Assembly (NCBI RefSeq): GCF_000179575.2 | Contig: NC_015636.1 | Span: forward strand, 1,341,495 to 1,405,494 | Reading direction: 5' to 3' | Source: Methanothermococcus okinawensis IH1 | Lineage (GTDB): Archaea > AGJL01 > Methanococci > Methanococcales > Methanococcaceae | Length of the DNA stretch: 64,000 bases | In this document: in pieces, positions 38,986 through 48,316 of the stretch | How the letters are laid out: the number at the start of each line of letters is the position of its first letter | Numbering within the stretch: position 1 is the first letter of the stretch | Notes under the pieces: model-generated | The model's input: only the letters and a program-made list of their open reading frames with translations | What the model was told of the DNA's origin: nothing | The model's database searches: none | Program-made: the position numbers and the translations under genes

Positions 38986-40604
38986 TTATTTAAACTTATT
39001 TTTTATATTGACTAATCTATCCTCAACCATTTTTTCAAATAATCCTTTGATTATCTTTTTATCCACCTCAATATTTCCATTTTTAACAGTATAGTTAATA
39101 ATATAGTTGTTGATATTCTTGGCAATCCACTTATCTTTCTGTTTCCACTCATCAAATGTTTCATTTGTAATTACCAATGCAGCAACCCCCTTTATATAAT
39201 TTAATATTAAACTATAGGCTTCCTCTCTTGAATTAACTTTTTTTACATTTAATGATAGTATGTTTTTGGGATGGAGGGATCACTATTATCTACTACAAAA
39301 ATTATATTTTCAAATCCTATCTTTTTTGCCATGTTGATTGTGCGATGTATATACTTAAATATCGTGTCATCTTTGATATTTTGAGCTATATTTATTCCAT
39401 CTATAATTATGTATCTTTTTGAAAGTATTACAGGACAGGTTTTTTTGAAGTTGTATTTATCCAAATCATAATTTAACATTGAATTAATAAATTCATCGTT
39501 TAACATATATTTTTTTAAGTCTTCTTTATTATCAAATCTCTTTGAAAACCATTTTTGAGTATAATTTATTATCTTATCTTTTTCTTTATGACCTGCCATT
39601 ACCTGCAATTTTTCTTCTGGTGTGAGCTCTATCCTTTTATCATTTTTCAATTTATCCCATATCTCATCAATAGTAATCTCGCTACCAAATGGTATATCCA
39701 ATATTATATCATAGAGGAGAGCCTCCTCAAAGGTAGCTAGTCTATATTCCGACATAATACCTTTTAACTTTAAATACAATTCATAAGAGGACTTACTACA
39801 TACGCCTAATTTCTTTGCTTTGTTGTATTCTTCAATGTTTTTAAATCCTCTCTCTAAACAATTGTAATATTCCTCAGCATTTTGAAATCCATTATCTAAT
39901 GCATCTCTATATATCTCAACATTTCCAAATTCCAACAATAATGCATTGAATAATTCTTTAAAATCCTTAAATCCTTCTTCAATGGCATAATAATATAAAT
40001 CTGCATCTGAACATATTCTGTATTCATCCCTGTACCCTTCTTCTGTATAGCAGGTTATATATTTACATCCACTAAGTAAATCATCATATGCTAACCCTTC
40101 TTTTTTCAATTTATTTAGAGCTCCGATAAAACCCAATTTCTTAGCATTTTTATAATCATCTTTATCTTTAAAACCAGATTCTTTAAACTCAAAATATTCT
40201 TTTGCATTTGAAAAACCTAATTCTTTATATCTATAATAATCTTCACCAAATTCAAATCCCTTCTCAACACCATCAAATAAATCGTACAATGATTTATATC
40301 CTTTATTTGGTATCCAATATATTGCTCCATTTAATGTAATAAAAAACATTCCTGAATCTTTAATATCCTGTTTATTGGTGGCGTCCTTATTACCTTTATT
40401 AATGTTATTATCATATTTATTAGCAGTATTATTATCCCCATTATTGCCATCATATTCACAGATAATTTTAGCTTTATATTTGCTGGCAAACTTTAAAAAC
40501 TCCCTTACATCTTTTAATTTAATCATAGGCATTGCCTTAATTTCATCTACTTTAACATGTTCATAAGAACTGGCATATATTTTTAATAAACTATCATAGT
40601 TCAT
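38986..40604 (-). pseudogene. Repeat protein with NYN/Zc3h12a-like RNase domain, frameshifted
   Basis: Frame 1 (39249-40604, 451 codons) starts MNYDSLLKIY and has tandem helical repeats of the form E-x-GF-x5-EYxxxxxxGF (about residues 105-290). It ends in YIIIDGINIAQNI...IIFVVDNSDPSIPK, the start of a NYN/PIN-type nuclease with its first acidic residues. Frame 2, opening at the same place, supplies the rest: KNILSLNVKKVNSREEAYSL... and VITNETFDEW...INYTV. The shift is at a run of five A (minus strand, 39263-39267); one extra base or a -1 ribosomal slip joins them into about 538 residues. Upstream Asn/Asp/Lys repeats (about 52-75) are low complexity. Function: likely an RNase, inferred. Confidence 0.75.
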
Positions 40605-40904
40605 GAATATCCCTAAATTATAATTATCCTTATAATAATTATTTAAATTTTTAAAACTTGTTTAAATATTGGTTATAATTCATATACATCAGCATAAGCC
40701 ACATTAAAAAAATTAATTAAAATTTTATCATACTTTTTTATATTTTTCTTATATAATCGTTTTATAGTATTACATTTATTTTTTATTTACTATCAAATAG
40801 TAAAATTTAAATATTAGATATCAATAGGTATTACTGTTTTATATTATAATATTAATAAATAAAATAAAATATTCACTAAGTAATAGACTTAATTGGTGAT
40901 AAAT
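40605..40904. other. Divergent promoter region
   Basis: 300 AT-rich bases lie between two genes that point away from each other. No reading frame, RNA gene or clear repeat is seen; it should hold both promoters. Confidence 0.5.
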
Positions 40905-42266
40905 TTGAGTTCGATACATTGGAATATACCAAAATTAGCAGTGGGGATTATATGTTTTATAGGTGTGATAATCCTTGCTGGTTCAGCCTATTCAGCCTAT
41001 CATACTGAAGAAATGGCTGCAAAATATACAAATATGGGCATTAAAGAATACAGCGACGGAAACTATGAAAAGTCTATTGAATATTTTAAAGAAGCTTTAA
41101 AATATGACCCTAATTATCCTTGGGCATGGTATAATATGGGAAATGCCTATGGAAATGAAAATCAATTCCATCATTACGATAAATTACCAAGCCAAACATA
41201 CTGTGAAGCTGGATTACCCGATGAACAGAAAAAATACGATGAAGCTATAAAATGTTATAATATATTTATTAAATTAGACCCAAAAGATGCCGCCCTTGGG
41301 TATTCAGGTATAGGCAATAGCAATTATCTCTATTATGATTCTTATTTGGATAGAAAATATGAGGTATTGCCCTATTTATTTGAGGCTTTAAAACATAAAG
41401 ACGAGATTTCAAAAAATTCTGGAAAAGAAGGAGTGGCAGCATTGTATGCAAATATTGGAAGAACTTATTTAGCAATGTCTGAATTAGACGATGCACTAAA
41501 ATATTACAAATTATCCGTAAATACTGCACCTGTTGATTCTGCTTATGAGCATATTACATGGGTATATGTGAATTTAGGAGATTACAATACAGGATATAAA
41601 TATGCTCAGGATTATTTAACTCTTGGAAGTAAATATGGCTGGGATTCAGATTTAGGATTGATGCCTGCTGCAATCTGTGCCTACCATCTTGGAAAATACG
41701 ATGAAGCTATAAAATTATGCAGTGAAATACCAAGCAAATTCCCAGATTCTGCCTATGTTGGTGAAGCATACAGGTATATGGCAATATCCAACATGAAAAA
41801 AGGAAATAAAAATAATGCAATTAAGTATTTAAACGATGACATAAAAACATGCACAAATGCACTTACCTCAAAGGATACCTCACCATCAGATATTCCGGGG
41901 GCATACTTTGAAAGAGGATTGTCATACTATTTAATTGGGGAATATACAAACGATACTACCTACTATAAAAAAGCTATGAATGATTTTGAATACCTATATA
42001 ATCATCCAGAAATATCAAACAGAGAAGTGGCACATCAAAATTATTATATTAAGGGAAGTTTAGCATTAAGTTGTGTGAAAGAAAAATTAGATGATAAAAA
42101 AGATGCTGAAAATATAATCAATAAAATATCTCAAAACTTAAATTCCGACCCTAATTTAATAGGATGGAAAAAATATTATGGAAAAAGAATCAACAAATTA
42201 AAATCAGATATTTCTTCAAACTCAATATCCGAAATTCCATCATGGATTGTTGAGTTAGGACATTAA
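40905..42266 (+). CDS. Membrane-anchored TPR-repeat protein
   Basis: About 453 residues. An N-terminal membrane helix (LAVGIICFIGVIILAGSAYSAY, near 10-31) is followed by at least five tetratricopeptide-like repeats, for example NMGIKEYSDGNYEKSIEYFKEALKYDP and ALYANIGRTYLAMSELDDALKYYKLSV. The repeats face outward if the helix is an anchor. It should act as a protein-protein platform; partners are unknown. The start is probably TTG at 40905, with GGTGA five bases before it; earlier codons lie inside the binding site. Confidence 0.85.
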   Translation: MSSIHWNIPKLAVGIICFIGVIILAGSAYSAYHTEEMAAKYTNMGIKEYSDGNYEKSIEYFKEALKYDPNYPWAWYNMGNAYGNENQFHHYDKLPSQTYCEAGLPDEQKKYDEAIKCYNIFIKLDPKDAALGYSGIGNSNYLYYDSYLDRKYEVLPYLFEALKHKDEISKNSGKEGVAALYANIGRTYLAMSELDDALKYYKLSVNTAPVDSAYEHITWVYVNLGDYNTGYKYAQDYLTLGSKYGWDSDLGLMPAAICAYHLGKYDEAIKLCSEIPSKFPDSAYVGEAYRYMAISNMKKGNKNNAIKYLNDDIKTCTNALTSKDTSPSDIPGAYFERGLSYYLIGEYTNDTTYYKKAMNDFEYLYNHPEISNREVAHQNYYIKGSLALSCVKEKLDDKKDAENIINKISQNLNSDPNLIGWKKYYGKRINKLKSDISSNSISEIPSWIVELGH

Positions 42267-42283
42267 ATTAGGATATGATACAT

Positions 42284-42325
42284 AAATTTATTTTATTTTA
42301 TTTTTTTAATTTTTAATTTTTATAT
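42284..42325 (+). terminator. T-rich stretch after the TPR gene, possible terminator
   Basis: Runs of four to eight T follow the stop codon by about 20 bases on the coding strand. No hairpin is present. Confidence 0.3.
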
Positions 42326-42503
42326 TTCTTTATTTATTATGTATTATAATTTTATTGTAGTTTTTTAATTATATTTAATTATATTTTTTAATTTTTTATA
42401 TTGAATTATATATTAAATTTATATTAAGTTATATGAATTTTAAGAAATTTATACTTAATATAATTTATTTTTACAAATATGATAAATTTTAGAGGTAAGC
42501 ATT

Positions 42504-43322
42504 ATGAAGCATAAGGATAATGATAATAATAAAAAAATAAGTTTTGTTCCAAAAACACATCCAAGATACAAATCACTATTAAATCGTGAAAAGGTAGTAG
42601 AAGCATTGGATAAAGGAATACTTGCAAAAGCTGGGCTTACTGCACATGGCAGGGGTGAGGCATTCGATTACTTAATTGGTGAAAAAACTACCGATATAGC
42701 ATTAAAATCAATAAAAGCTTCTGCTGCAATGCTTGTATTGGCTGAGAATCCAGTAATTTCAATTAATGGAAATACAATAGCCCTTGCAAAAGATGAGATT
42801 GTTCAACTTGCAGAGGAATTAAATGGAAAAATAGAGGTAAATCTATTTTACAGAACAAAAGAAAGAGAAGAAAACATAAAAAAAGCTTTTGAAGAAGATT
42901 TAACTATAAAAGAAAAACTAAACAATAATAAAATAAAATTGCTTGGACTAAATGATGCGAATAGGCAAATACCAAACTTAGACAGTTTAAGGGGTAAAGT
43001 TTCAGAAAAAGGGATATATTCCGCAGATGTAGTTTTAGTTCCTTTGGAAGATGGAGATAGAACAGAAGCTCTTGTAAATATGGGTAAAAAGGTAATTTCC
43101 ATAGATTTAAATCCACTTTCAAGAACTGCAAGAAAATCTACCATTACAATAGTGGATGAAATAACAAGATGTATTCCATTATTAACAAAATATGTTAAAG
43201 AGTATAAAAAAATGGATAAGAAAGCGTTAAAGAATATTGTAGATAATTATGATAATAAAGAAAATTTGAAGGAAATGTTAAATTATATATCTAATAGGTT
43301 AAAGACTATGGATTTAGGATAA
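42504..43322 (+). CDS. 4-phosphopantoate--beta-alanine ligase (phosphopantothenate synthetase)
   Basis: 272 residues of the archaeal COG1701/DUF137 family, which joins 4-phosphopantoate and beta-alanine using ATP in the archaeal route to coenzyme A. Clear signs are [54 protein letters not shown], and [25 protein letters not shown]. Length is normal. GAGGTAAGC precedes the ATG. Confidence 0.93.
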   Translation: MKHKDNDNNKKISFVPKTHPRYKSLLNREKVVEALDKGILAKAGLTAHGRGEAFDYLIGEKTTDIALKSIKASAAMLVLAENPVISINGNTIALAKDEIVQLAEELNGKIEVNLFYRTKEREENIKKAFEEDLTIKEKLNNNKIKLLGLNDANRQIPNLDSLRGKVSEKGIYSADVVLVPLEDGDRTEALVNMGKKVISIDLNPLSRTARKSTITIVDEITRCIPLLTKYVKEYKKMDKKALKNIVDNYDNKENLKEMLNYISNRLKTMDLG

Positions 43323-43375
43323 TTTTATATTAATTTTATATTAATTTTATATTAATTTTATATTAATTTTATTTT
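43320..43375. repeat. Tandem 11-base repeat after the ligase gene
   Basis: The unit ATTTTATATTA (or a rotation) occurs about four and a half times in a row directly after the stop codon. It is low-complexity DNA and may vary in copy number between strains. The T-rich stretch at 43405-43440 that follows could end transcription. Confidence 0.8.
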
Positions 43376-43653
43376 TATTTATATTATTAAACTTATTTAT
43401 GTTTTTATTATCTTTTTTTTAAATTTATTATTTTATTTTTTAGCATAATTATTTAATTTTTTAATATCTATTTTATATTTTATCATAAGTAGTATTAACT
43501 TAATCTTCTAATTTAATCTTCTAATTTATCTTATAATTTAATTTTCTAATTTTTAAAGTTTATAGGTATTTATTATTTGTTAATCTTTTTAAATTAACAT
43601 AACTTATATATATAACTATATATAATTAATTAGAGTTTATTGAGGTGAAAAAA
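43376..43653. other. AT-rich region before the molybdate/tungstate transporter genes
   Basis: No gene is seen. There is a partial repeat of TAATCTTCTAATTT near 43500-43530 and a likely TATA box (TTATATATATAA) at 43604-43615, about 40 bases before the ATG at 43654. No clear metal-regulator operator could be recognised by eye. Confidence 0.45.
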
Positions 43654-44496
43654 ATGAACAATAAAATCCTTGTTTTTATCTCATCAATAGTCATTATAAC
43701 CACTGGGTTATTATGTGGCTGTTTAAATGAAAATAACCAATCAACAATCCATAGCGACTCAACAATCCATAATGACAAATCATTTGAGGGAAAAACCATC
43801 GTAGTTCTATGTGGAGCTGGATTGATGAAACCCATGAATGAGCTTATACAAAATTTTGAGAACAAAACAGGAGCTCATGTAAAAGTTCATTACGGCGGTA
43901 GTGCTGAGATATTTGGAGTATTAGCAACAACAGGAGGCGATATTTTTATTCCTGGGGCTTACAAATATACCGAGGATGCTATGAATAAAGGATTTATCCT
44001 CAACAATACCGTAAAAAATATAACTTATCATATACCTGTTATAGCGGTTTCAAAAGGAAATCCAAAGAATATAAAAGATTTGGATGATTTAGCAAAACCT
44101 GGGATTAGAGTAGTAGTAGGAGACCCAAACGCATGTGCAATTGGAAAGGTAAGTAAGAAAATTTTAGAAAAGAACCATTTATGGAAAAATGTTAGCAAAA
44201 ATATTATTGTCAAGACCCCAACGGTTAATCAACTTCTTATTTATTTGGCAACGAATCAGGCCGATGCATCAATTATATGGGAAGATATGGTTGTTTGGTC
44301 AGAAGGAAAAGGCAAAATCGAGGTTGTTAAAATCCCAAAGAATAAAAATATGATAAAAACAATTCCAACAGCCATAACAGTCTATGCTAAAAAAGATAAT
44401 AATTTAGCAGTTGCTAAGGCATTTAACGATTATATTTCAAGTGATAAGGCAAAAGAAATATGGAAAAAATGGAATTTTGTTCCATGCAATGATTAA
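43654..44496 (+). CDS. Molybdate/tungstate ABC transporter, substrate-binding lipoprotein
   Basis: 280 residues. Lipoprotein signal with LLCGC (Cys near 23). The mature part has VVLCGAGLMKPMNELIQNFENKTG, VHYGGSAEIFG and GDIFIPGAYKYTEDA, the type II periplasmic binding fold of ModA/WtpA proteins, which captures the oxyanion outside the cell. Permease and ATPase genes follow. The exact anion, molybdate or tungstate, cannot be decided; its length is nearer ModA than WtpA. GAGGTGAAAAAA precedes the chosen ATG. Confidence 0.85.
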   Translation: MNNKILVFISSIVIITTGLLCGCLNENNQSTIHSDSTIHNDKSFEGKTIVVLCGAGLMKPMNELIQNFENKTGAHVKVHYGGSAEIFGVLATTGGDIFIPGAYKYTEDAMNKGFILNNTVKNITYHIPVIAVSKGNPKNIKDLDDLAKPGIRVVVGDPNACAIGKVSKKILEKNHLWKNVSKNIIVKTPTVNQLLIYLATNQADASIIWEDMVVWSEGKGKIEVVKIPKNKNMIKTIPTAITVYAKKDNNLAVAKAFNDYISSDKAKEIWKKWNFVPCND

Positions 44497-44574
44497 TAGT
44501 TATTATTTATTATTAAATTATTTATAATTATTACTCATTTAATATTACTTATTAAATATTTATGTGGTGATTCA

Positions 44575-45363
44575 ATGAAGTATATCAATGTTAATTTTAG
44601 GGGTTTTTGTATATTGTTATCATTTTTATTCACTTTTTTATTATTTTTGGCTATTGCTTCATTATTCTTGGTTCCTAATCCTTCGGATGTTTTAAATTCA
44701 TTAAAAACTGAGGAAATGATATATTCTTTAAAGTTGTCAATACTAACCTCTTTAATATCCACATTTCTTGCTATATTATTATCGGTGCCAATAGGTTATG
44801 CATTATCGAGGTATGAATTTAAAGGAAAAGATGTTGTAAAATCGATTCTTGATTTACCTATGGCATTTCCAGAGTTAGTTTTAGGTTTGGCATTGCTTTT
44901 ACTGTTTGGACAGTCATTTATTGGAAAGGCATTAGAAAATATTGGAATAAATGTGGTTTTTACAAAGTTAGGCATTGTTGTTGCTCAATTTTTTACGGCA
45001 CTGCCCTATGCTATTAGGGTTCTTTACACAACATTTGAAGGAATATCTCCACGATATGAACTTGTTTCAAGGTCTTTGGGATATAATGAGTTTGAGACTT
45101 TTTTTAATGTTGTAATGCCTTTGGCAAAGAACGGATTATTTGCCTCTACAATAATCACATTTGCGAGATGTATGGGAGCATTTGGGGCGGTTTTAATCCT
45201 TGCTGGCGGTTCTTATATGAATACTGAGATTCTGCCTATAACATTGTATTTAAATATATCCTATGGAAATCTTGGAATGGCTATAACAAGTGGAATATTG
45301 CTTATACTAATATCATTTGTAGCTATATTGATATTTGAAAAATTCGAAGGGAATAACAGGTGA
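44575..45363 (+). CDS. Molybdate/tungstate ABC transporter, permease
   Basis: 262 residues with about six membrane helices. The inner loop that docks with the ATPase, EFFNVVMPLAKNG-like (seen as YNEFETFFNVVMPLAKNGLFAS), follows the usual EAA pattern. Opening helices and YALSRYEFKGKDVVKSILDLPMAFPELVLG match ModB/CysT-type permeases. It lies between the binding protein and the ATPase gene. Confidence 0.9.
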   Translation: MKYINVNFRGFCILLSFLFTFLLFLAIASLFLVPNPSDVLNSLKTEEMIYSLKLSILTSLISTFLAILLSVPIGYALSRYEFKGKDVVKSILDLPMAFPELVLGLALLLLFGQSFIGKALENIGINVVFTKLGIVVAQFFTALPYAIRVLYTTFEGISPRYELVSRSLGYNEFETFFNVVMPLAKNGLFASTIITFARCMGAFGAVLILAGGSYMNTEILPITLYLNISYGNLGMAITSGILLILISFVAILIFEKFEGNNR

Positions 45364-45368
45364 ATGAA

Positions 45369-46475
45369 ATGGGTTTTATAAAGGTAGAAAATTTAAGCAT
45401 AGATTTAGGTGAATTCCACCTTGTTGATATTGATTTTGAAATAAAAAAAGGAGATTATCTAACAATTATAGGTCCTACGGGCAGTGGAAAATCCATATTA
45501 TTAGAAACAATAGCAGGATTTTACAAGCCTAAAAAAGGGAGGGTTTTTCTTGAAGGGGAAGATATAACAAATCTACCGCCTGAAAAAAGGAATATGAGCA
45601 TAGTATATCAAGATTATGTCCTTTTTCCCACTAAAACAGTCTTTGAAAATATAGCCTATGGATTAAAGAAAAAGATTAATGATAAAGAGGAGATTAAAAA
45701 AGAGGTAACTCAAATTGCTGAAATATTAAATATAGCTCATTTACTTCATAGAAAACCAGATACTTTAAGTGGAGGAGAACAACAAAGAGTAGCATTGGCA
45801 AGGGCATTAGTGGTAAAACCAAAATTGTTATTAATGGATGAGCCATTTAGTGCTTTGGATGTAAAAACTAGGGAAAATTTAAGAAATTTGGTTAAAAAAG
45901 CTATTGAAAAATATGAAACTACTATATTGCATGTAACCCATGATTTTGACGATGTCTGGAATTTGGCAACAAAAATTTTAGTTATGAGAAATGGAAAGAT
46001 ATTACAAAAGGGAGATATTAATGACATATTTTACAGACCTTCCATAAACTTTGTTGCTGATTTTGTTGGAACAAATGTTTTAGAAGGCGAAATAATTGGA
46101 AAGGAAGACGGACTATCGAAAATAAAAGTAGGCGATTGTATTTTATTAAGTATTGATGATAGTGAAAATAATAACAATTATAATAAAAGCAATAAAGATA
46201 ATAACATTGATAAAAATAATAATGTAAAATTGTCCATAAGACCCGAGGATATAATAATCTCAAAAAACCCAATAAATATCTCTGCAAGAAATGAATTTAA
46301 ATGCAAAGTTAAAGAAATTAAAAAAATAGGTAATTTGGTGTATTTAATATTAAATATAGGTGGAACACCAACAAAATGTATTTTAACACCAAATGCATTA
46401 TCTCAGTTGGAAATAAAAGAAGGAGATGAAGTTTATGCAATTATAAAAGCTATTAATGTGAGAATTATTAACTAA
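45369..46475 (+). CDS. Molybdate/tungstate ABC transporter, ATP-binding protein
   Basis: 368 residues. Walker A GPTGSGKS, Q-loop in VYQDYVLFP, signature LSGGEQQR, Walker B KLLLMDEPFSALD and the switch histidine in HVTHDF are all present. A C-terminal part (about 235-365) resembles a TOBE/Mop domain, interrupted by an Asn/Lys run (NNNYNKSNKDNN). It powers the permease. The start is the ATG at 45369, five bases after GGTGA, overlapping the permease stop region; GTG at 45360 lies inside the site. Confidence 0.92.
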   Translation: MGFIKVENLSIDLGEFHLVDIDFEIKKGDYLTIIGPTGSGKSILLETIAGFYKPKKGRVFLEGEDITNLPPEKRNMSIVYQDYVLFPTKTVFENIAYGLKKKINDKEEIKKEVTQIAEILNIAHLLHRKPDTLSGGEQQRVALARALVVKPKLLLMDEPFSALDVKTRENLRNLVKKAIEKYETTILHVTHDFDDVWNLATKILVMRNGKILQKGDINDIFYRPSINFVADFVGTNVLEGEIIGKEDGLSKIKVGDCILLSIDDSENNNNYNKSNKDNNIDKNNNVKLSIRPEDIIISKNPINISARNEFKCKVKEIKKIGNLVYLILNIGGTPTKCILTPNALSQLEIKEGDEVYAIIKAINVRIIN

Positions 46476-46493
46476 ATTATATATATTCTTATT

Positions 46494-46790
46494 TTATTTT
46501 TTTCTTCTTCTATCAAACTCATCCATTACTTCGTCGTATTCCACACCACAGTATGCAAGTAATACCAATGTATGAAATATTAAATCCGCACTTTCATATA
46601 TAATATCATCCTTTACTCCATCCTTTGCAGATAGTATTGTTTCTGTTGCCTCTTCTCCTACCTTTTCACAGATTTTGTTTAAGGCTGTTTTTTTATCATC
46701 TGTTGTTAAGTAAGCCACATAAGAACCTTCGGGTTTATCTCTAATACGCTGTTTTATTATATCAAATTCTTCCCTTAATACATCTTTCAT
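46494..46790 (-). CDS. hisE: Phosphoribosyl-ATP diphosphatase
   Basis: About 98 residues. The second step of histidine synthesis: it removes pyrophosphate from phosphoribosyl-ATP. Motifs are [34 protein letters not shown] (E-E-x-x-E metal site) and [22 protein letters not shown]. The enzyme is alone here, with no hisI partner. An ATG at 46790 is preferred over GTG at 46799; the evidence for this is modest. Confidence 0.93.
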   Translation of the reverse strand: MKDVLREEFDIIKQRIRDKPEGSYVAYLTTDDKKTALNKICEKVGEEATETILSAKDGVKDDIIYESADLIFHTLVLLAYCGVEYDEVMDEFDRRRKK

Positions 46791-46911
46791 GAGAACCACG
46801 ATATTTTATAAATAGGAATTATATTTCTTTAAATTTTATTATAATTTATCTTCTTATCTTTAATTTTATTTTATTTTTTTATTAATTTTTACATTTAATT
46901 TATATAATTTA

Positions 46912-47331
46912 TTATTCCAATTCTTTTAATCTTTTTACCAGCTTTACAGCAGCCTCAACTGCTCTTTTACCATATTCAATTCTTTCTTCAGCCTGTAATC
47001 TTGTCATTCCTGGTCCTGAGATGCCCAAAGTAACAGGTTTGTTGTAATCCAATGATAAATCTGCTATTTTCCTTGCTGCATTTTGGACAACGATTTCATC
47101 GTGTTCAGTATCTCCTTCAATTACGCACCCAATAGTTACTACTGCATCAACATCTTCCTTTTCTAAAAGTTTTTTAATTGCAATAGGCATATCAAATGCC
47201 CCTGGAACAACTATTTTATATTTTACCTCTGCATTTAAAAATTTTGCATGCTCTTCTGCGACTTTTTCCATTAAATATGTTATATCTCTATTAAACTCTG
47301 CAACTACAAATCCTAATTTTATTGAATCCAT
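46912..47331 (-). CDS. ribH: 6,7-dimethyl-8-ribityllumazine synthase
   Basis: 139 residues. The penultimate riboflavin step, condensing the pyrimidine and butanone phosphate. [46 protein letters not shown] (catalytic His) and [16 protein letters not shown] match the archaeal type, which assembles into a capsid-like shell or pentamers. It is followed on its transcript side by hisE and preceded by the carbonic-anhydrase-like gene, as in M. jannaschii MJ0303-MJ0304. Confidence 0.95.
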   Translation of the reverse strand: MDSIKLGFVVAEFNRDITYLMEKVAEEHAKFLNAEVKYKIVVPGAFDMPIAIKKLLEKEDVDAVVTIGCVIEGDTEHDEIVVQNAARKIADLSLDYNKPVTLGISGPGMTRLQAEERIEYGKRAVEAAVKLVKRLKELE

Positions 47332-47439
47332 ATTTTTGCACCTTTTTATATTTTTATTATATTTCTTTTTAATATCATTTATTTTTTATATTATATGATT
47401 TATTTTTATTTTATTAATTATTCCTTTATATTCTTCATT

Positions 47440-47910
47440 TTATAAACTTTTTGATAATTCAATATATCTCAGTGCATTATCCCTTATGGATTTCACTTCA
47501 TCATCAGTTAATGACCTAACCACTTTTGCAGGAGCTCCGATAACCAAACTATTTGGTGGTATTATTTTGTTCTGAGTAATTAATGAGTGAGCTCCGACAA
47601 TACAGTTGTCTCCTATCTTTGCACCATTTAATATTGTTGAGTTCATGCCTATAAGAACATTATTTCCAATAGTGCATCCATGAACAACTGCTCCATGCCC
47701 AACTGTAACATATTCTCCAATTGTTGTAGGATGTCCCTTTGAACAGTGGATTACACAGTTATCCTGAATATTCGAACCTTTTTTAACAACAATATTATCA
47801 ACATCCCCTCTTAAAACTGCACCATACCATATATTTACATTTTCTCCAAGTTCTACATTTCCAACTACTGTGGCATTTTTTGCTATTTTTGGATTATTTT
47901 CACTTTTCAT
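47440..47910 (-). CDS. Gamma-carbonic-anhydrase-like left-handed beta-helix protein
   Basis: 156 residues of hexapeptide repeats: VVGNVELGENVNIWYGAVLRGDVDNIVVKKG, NIQDNCVIHCS, TVGHGAVVHGCTIGNNVLIGMNSTIL, ending in a C-terminal helix. Arg, His and His metal residues of the gamma-class fold (RGD, H in CVIH, GHGAVVHG) are present. A role as carbonic anhydrase or a carrier-type transferase in archaea is unproven. The gene contains two GAGCTC sites at 47531 and 47589. Confidence 0.85.
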   Translation of the reverse strand: MKSENNPKIAKNATVVGNVELGENVNIWYGAVLRGDVDNIVVKKGSNIQDNCVIHCSKGHPTTIGEYVTVGHGAVVHGCTIGNNVLIGMNSTILNGAKIGDNCIVGAHSLITQNKIIPPNSLVIGAPAKVVRSLTDDEVKSIRDNALRYIELSKSL

Positions 47911-47937
47911 AGTATCACATTATAATTTATTTATAAT

Positions 47938-48216
47938 CTATAACCTATTATTAATACTGGCAACGCTTTTCCATTTCTTCTCATATTCATCCATAAATAT
48001 TAAAGTTTTTTCAACTTCTATTGCACATATATTCTTAAAGTTTATTATTGCAAATTTTTTTTCATTTTCATTAAAAAGCAGCATACCATGTCCCTTGCCT
48101 GTCTCAAAAAATTTTAGATATTTATCTTTAAGCTTTACCACCGCATCAAAATCAAAGTCTCCTTCCAATACACTACCTGGGTAATGTATTTTAACATGCA
48201 ATACTGGCTTTTTCAC
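47938..48216 (-). CDS. Small conserved-looking hypothetical protein
   Basis: 92 residues from a GTG start, with GGTGATATT before it at normal distance. The composition is beta-rich: VLHVKIHYPGSVLEGDFDFDAVVKLKDKYLKF, then MLLFNENEKKFAIINFKNI. No motif or signal was recognised. It is 28 bases before the carbonic-anhydrase-like gene and could share its transcript. The function is unknown. Confidence 0.65.
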   Translation of the reverse strand: MKKPVLHVKIHYPGSVLEGDFDFDAVVKLKDKYLKFFETGKGHGMLLFNENEKKFAIINFKNICAIEVEKTLIFMDEYEKKWKSVASINNRL

Positions 48217-48316
48217 AATATCACCATATCGTGTAATATTATAAAATTATTATAATATGCATTTAAATAGATTTAAACAGATTTATTTAATTATGTTATC
48301 CATTATCTATTATATT

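Noticed and set aside
38986-39177. A separate 63-residue gene at the end of the repeat-NYN gene
   Set aside because: Its upstream frame continues to the A run at 39263 and completes the nuclease; there is no ribosome site.
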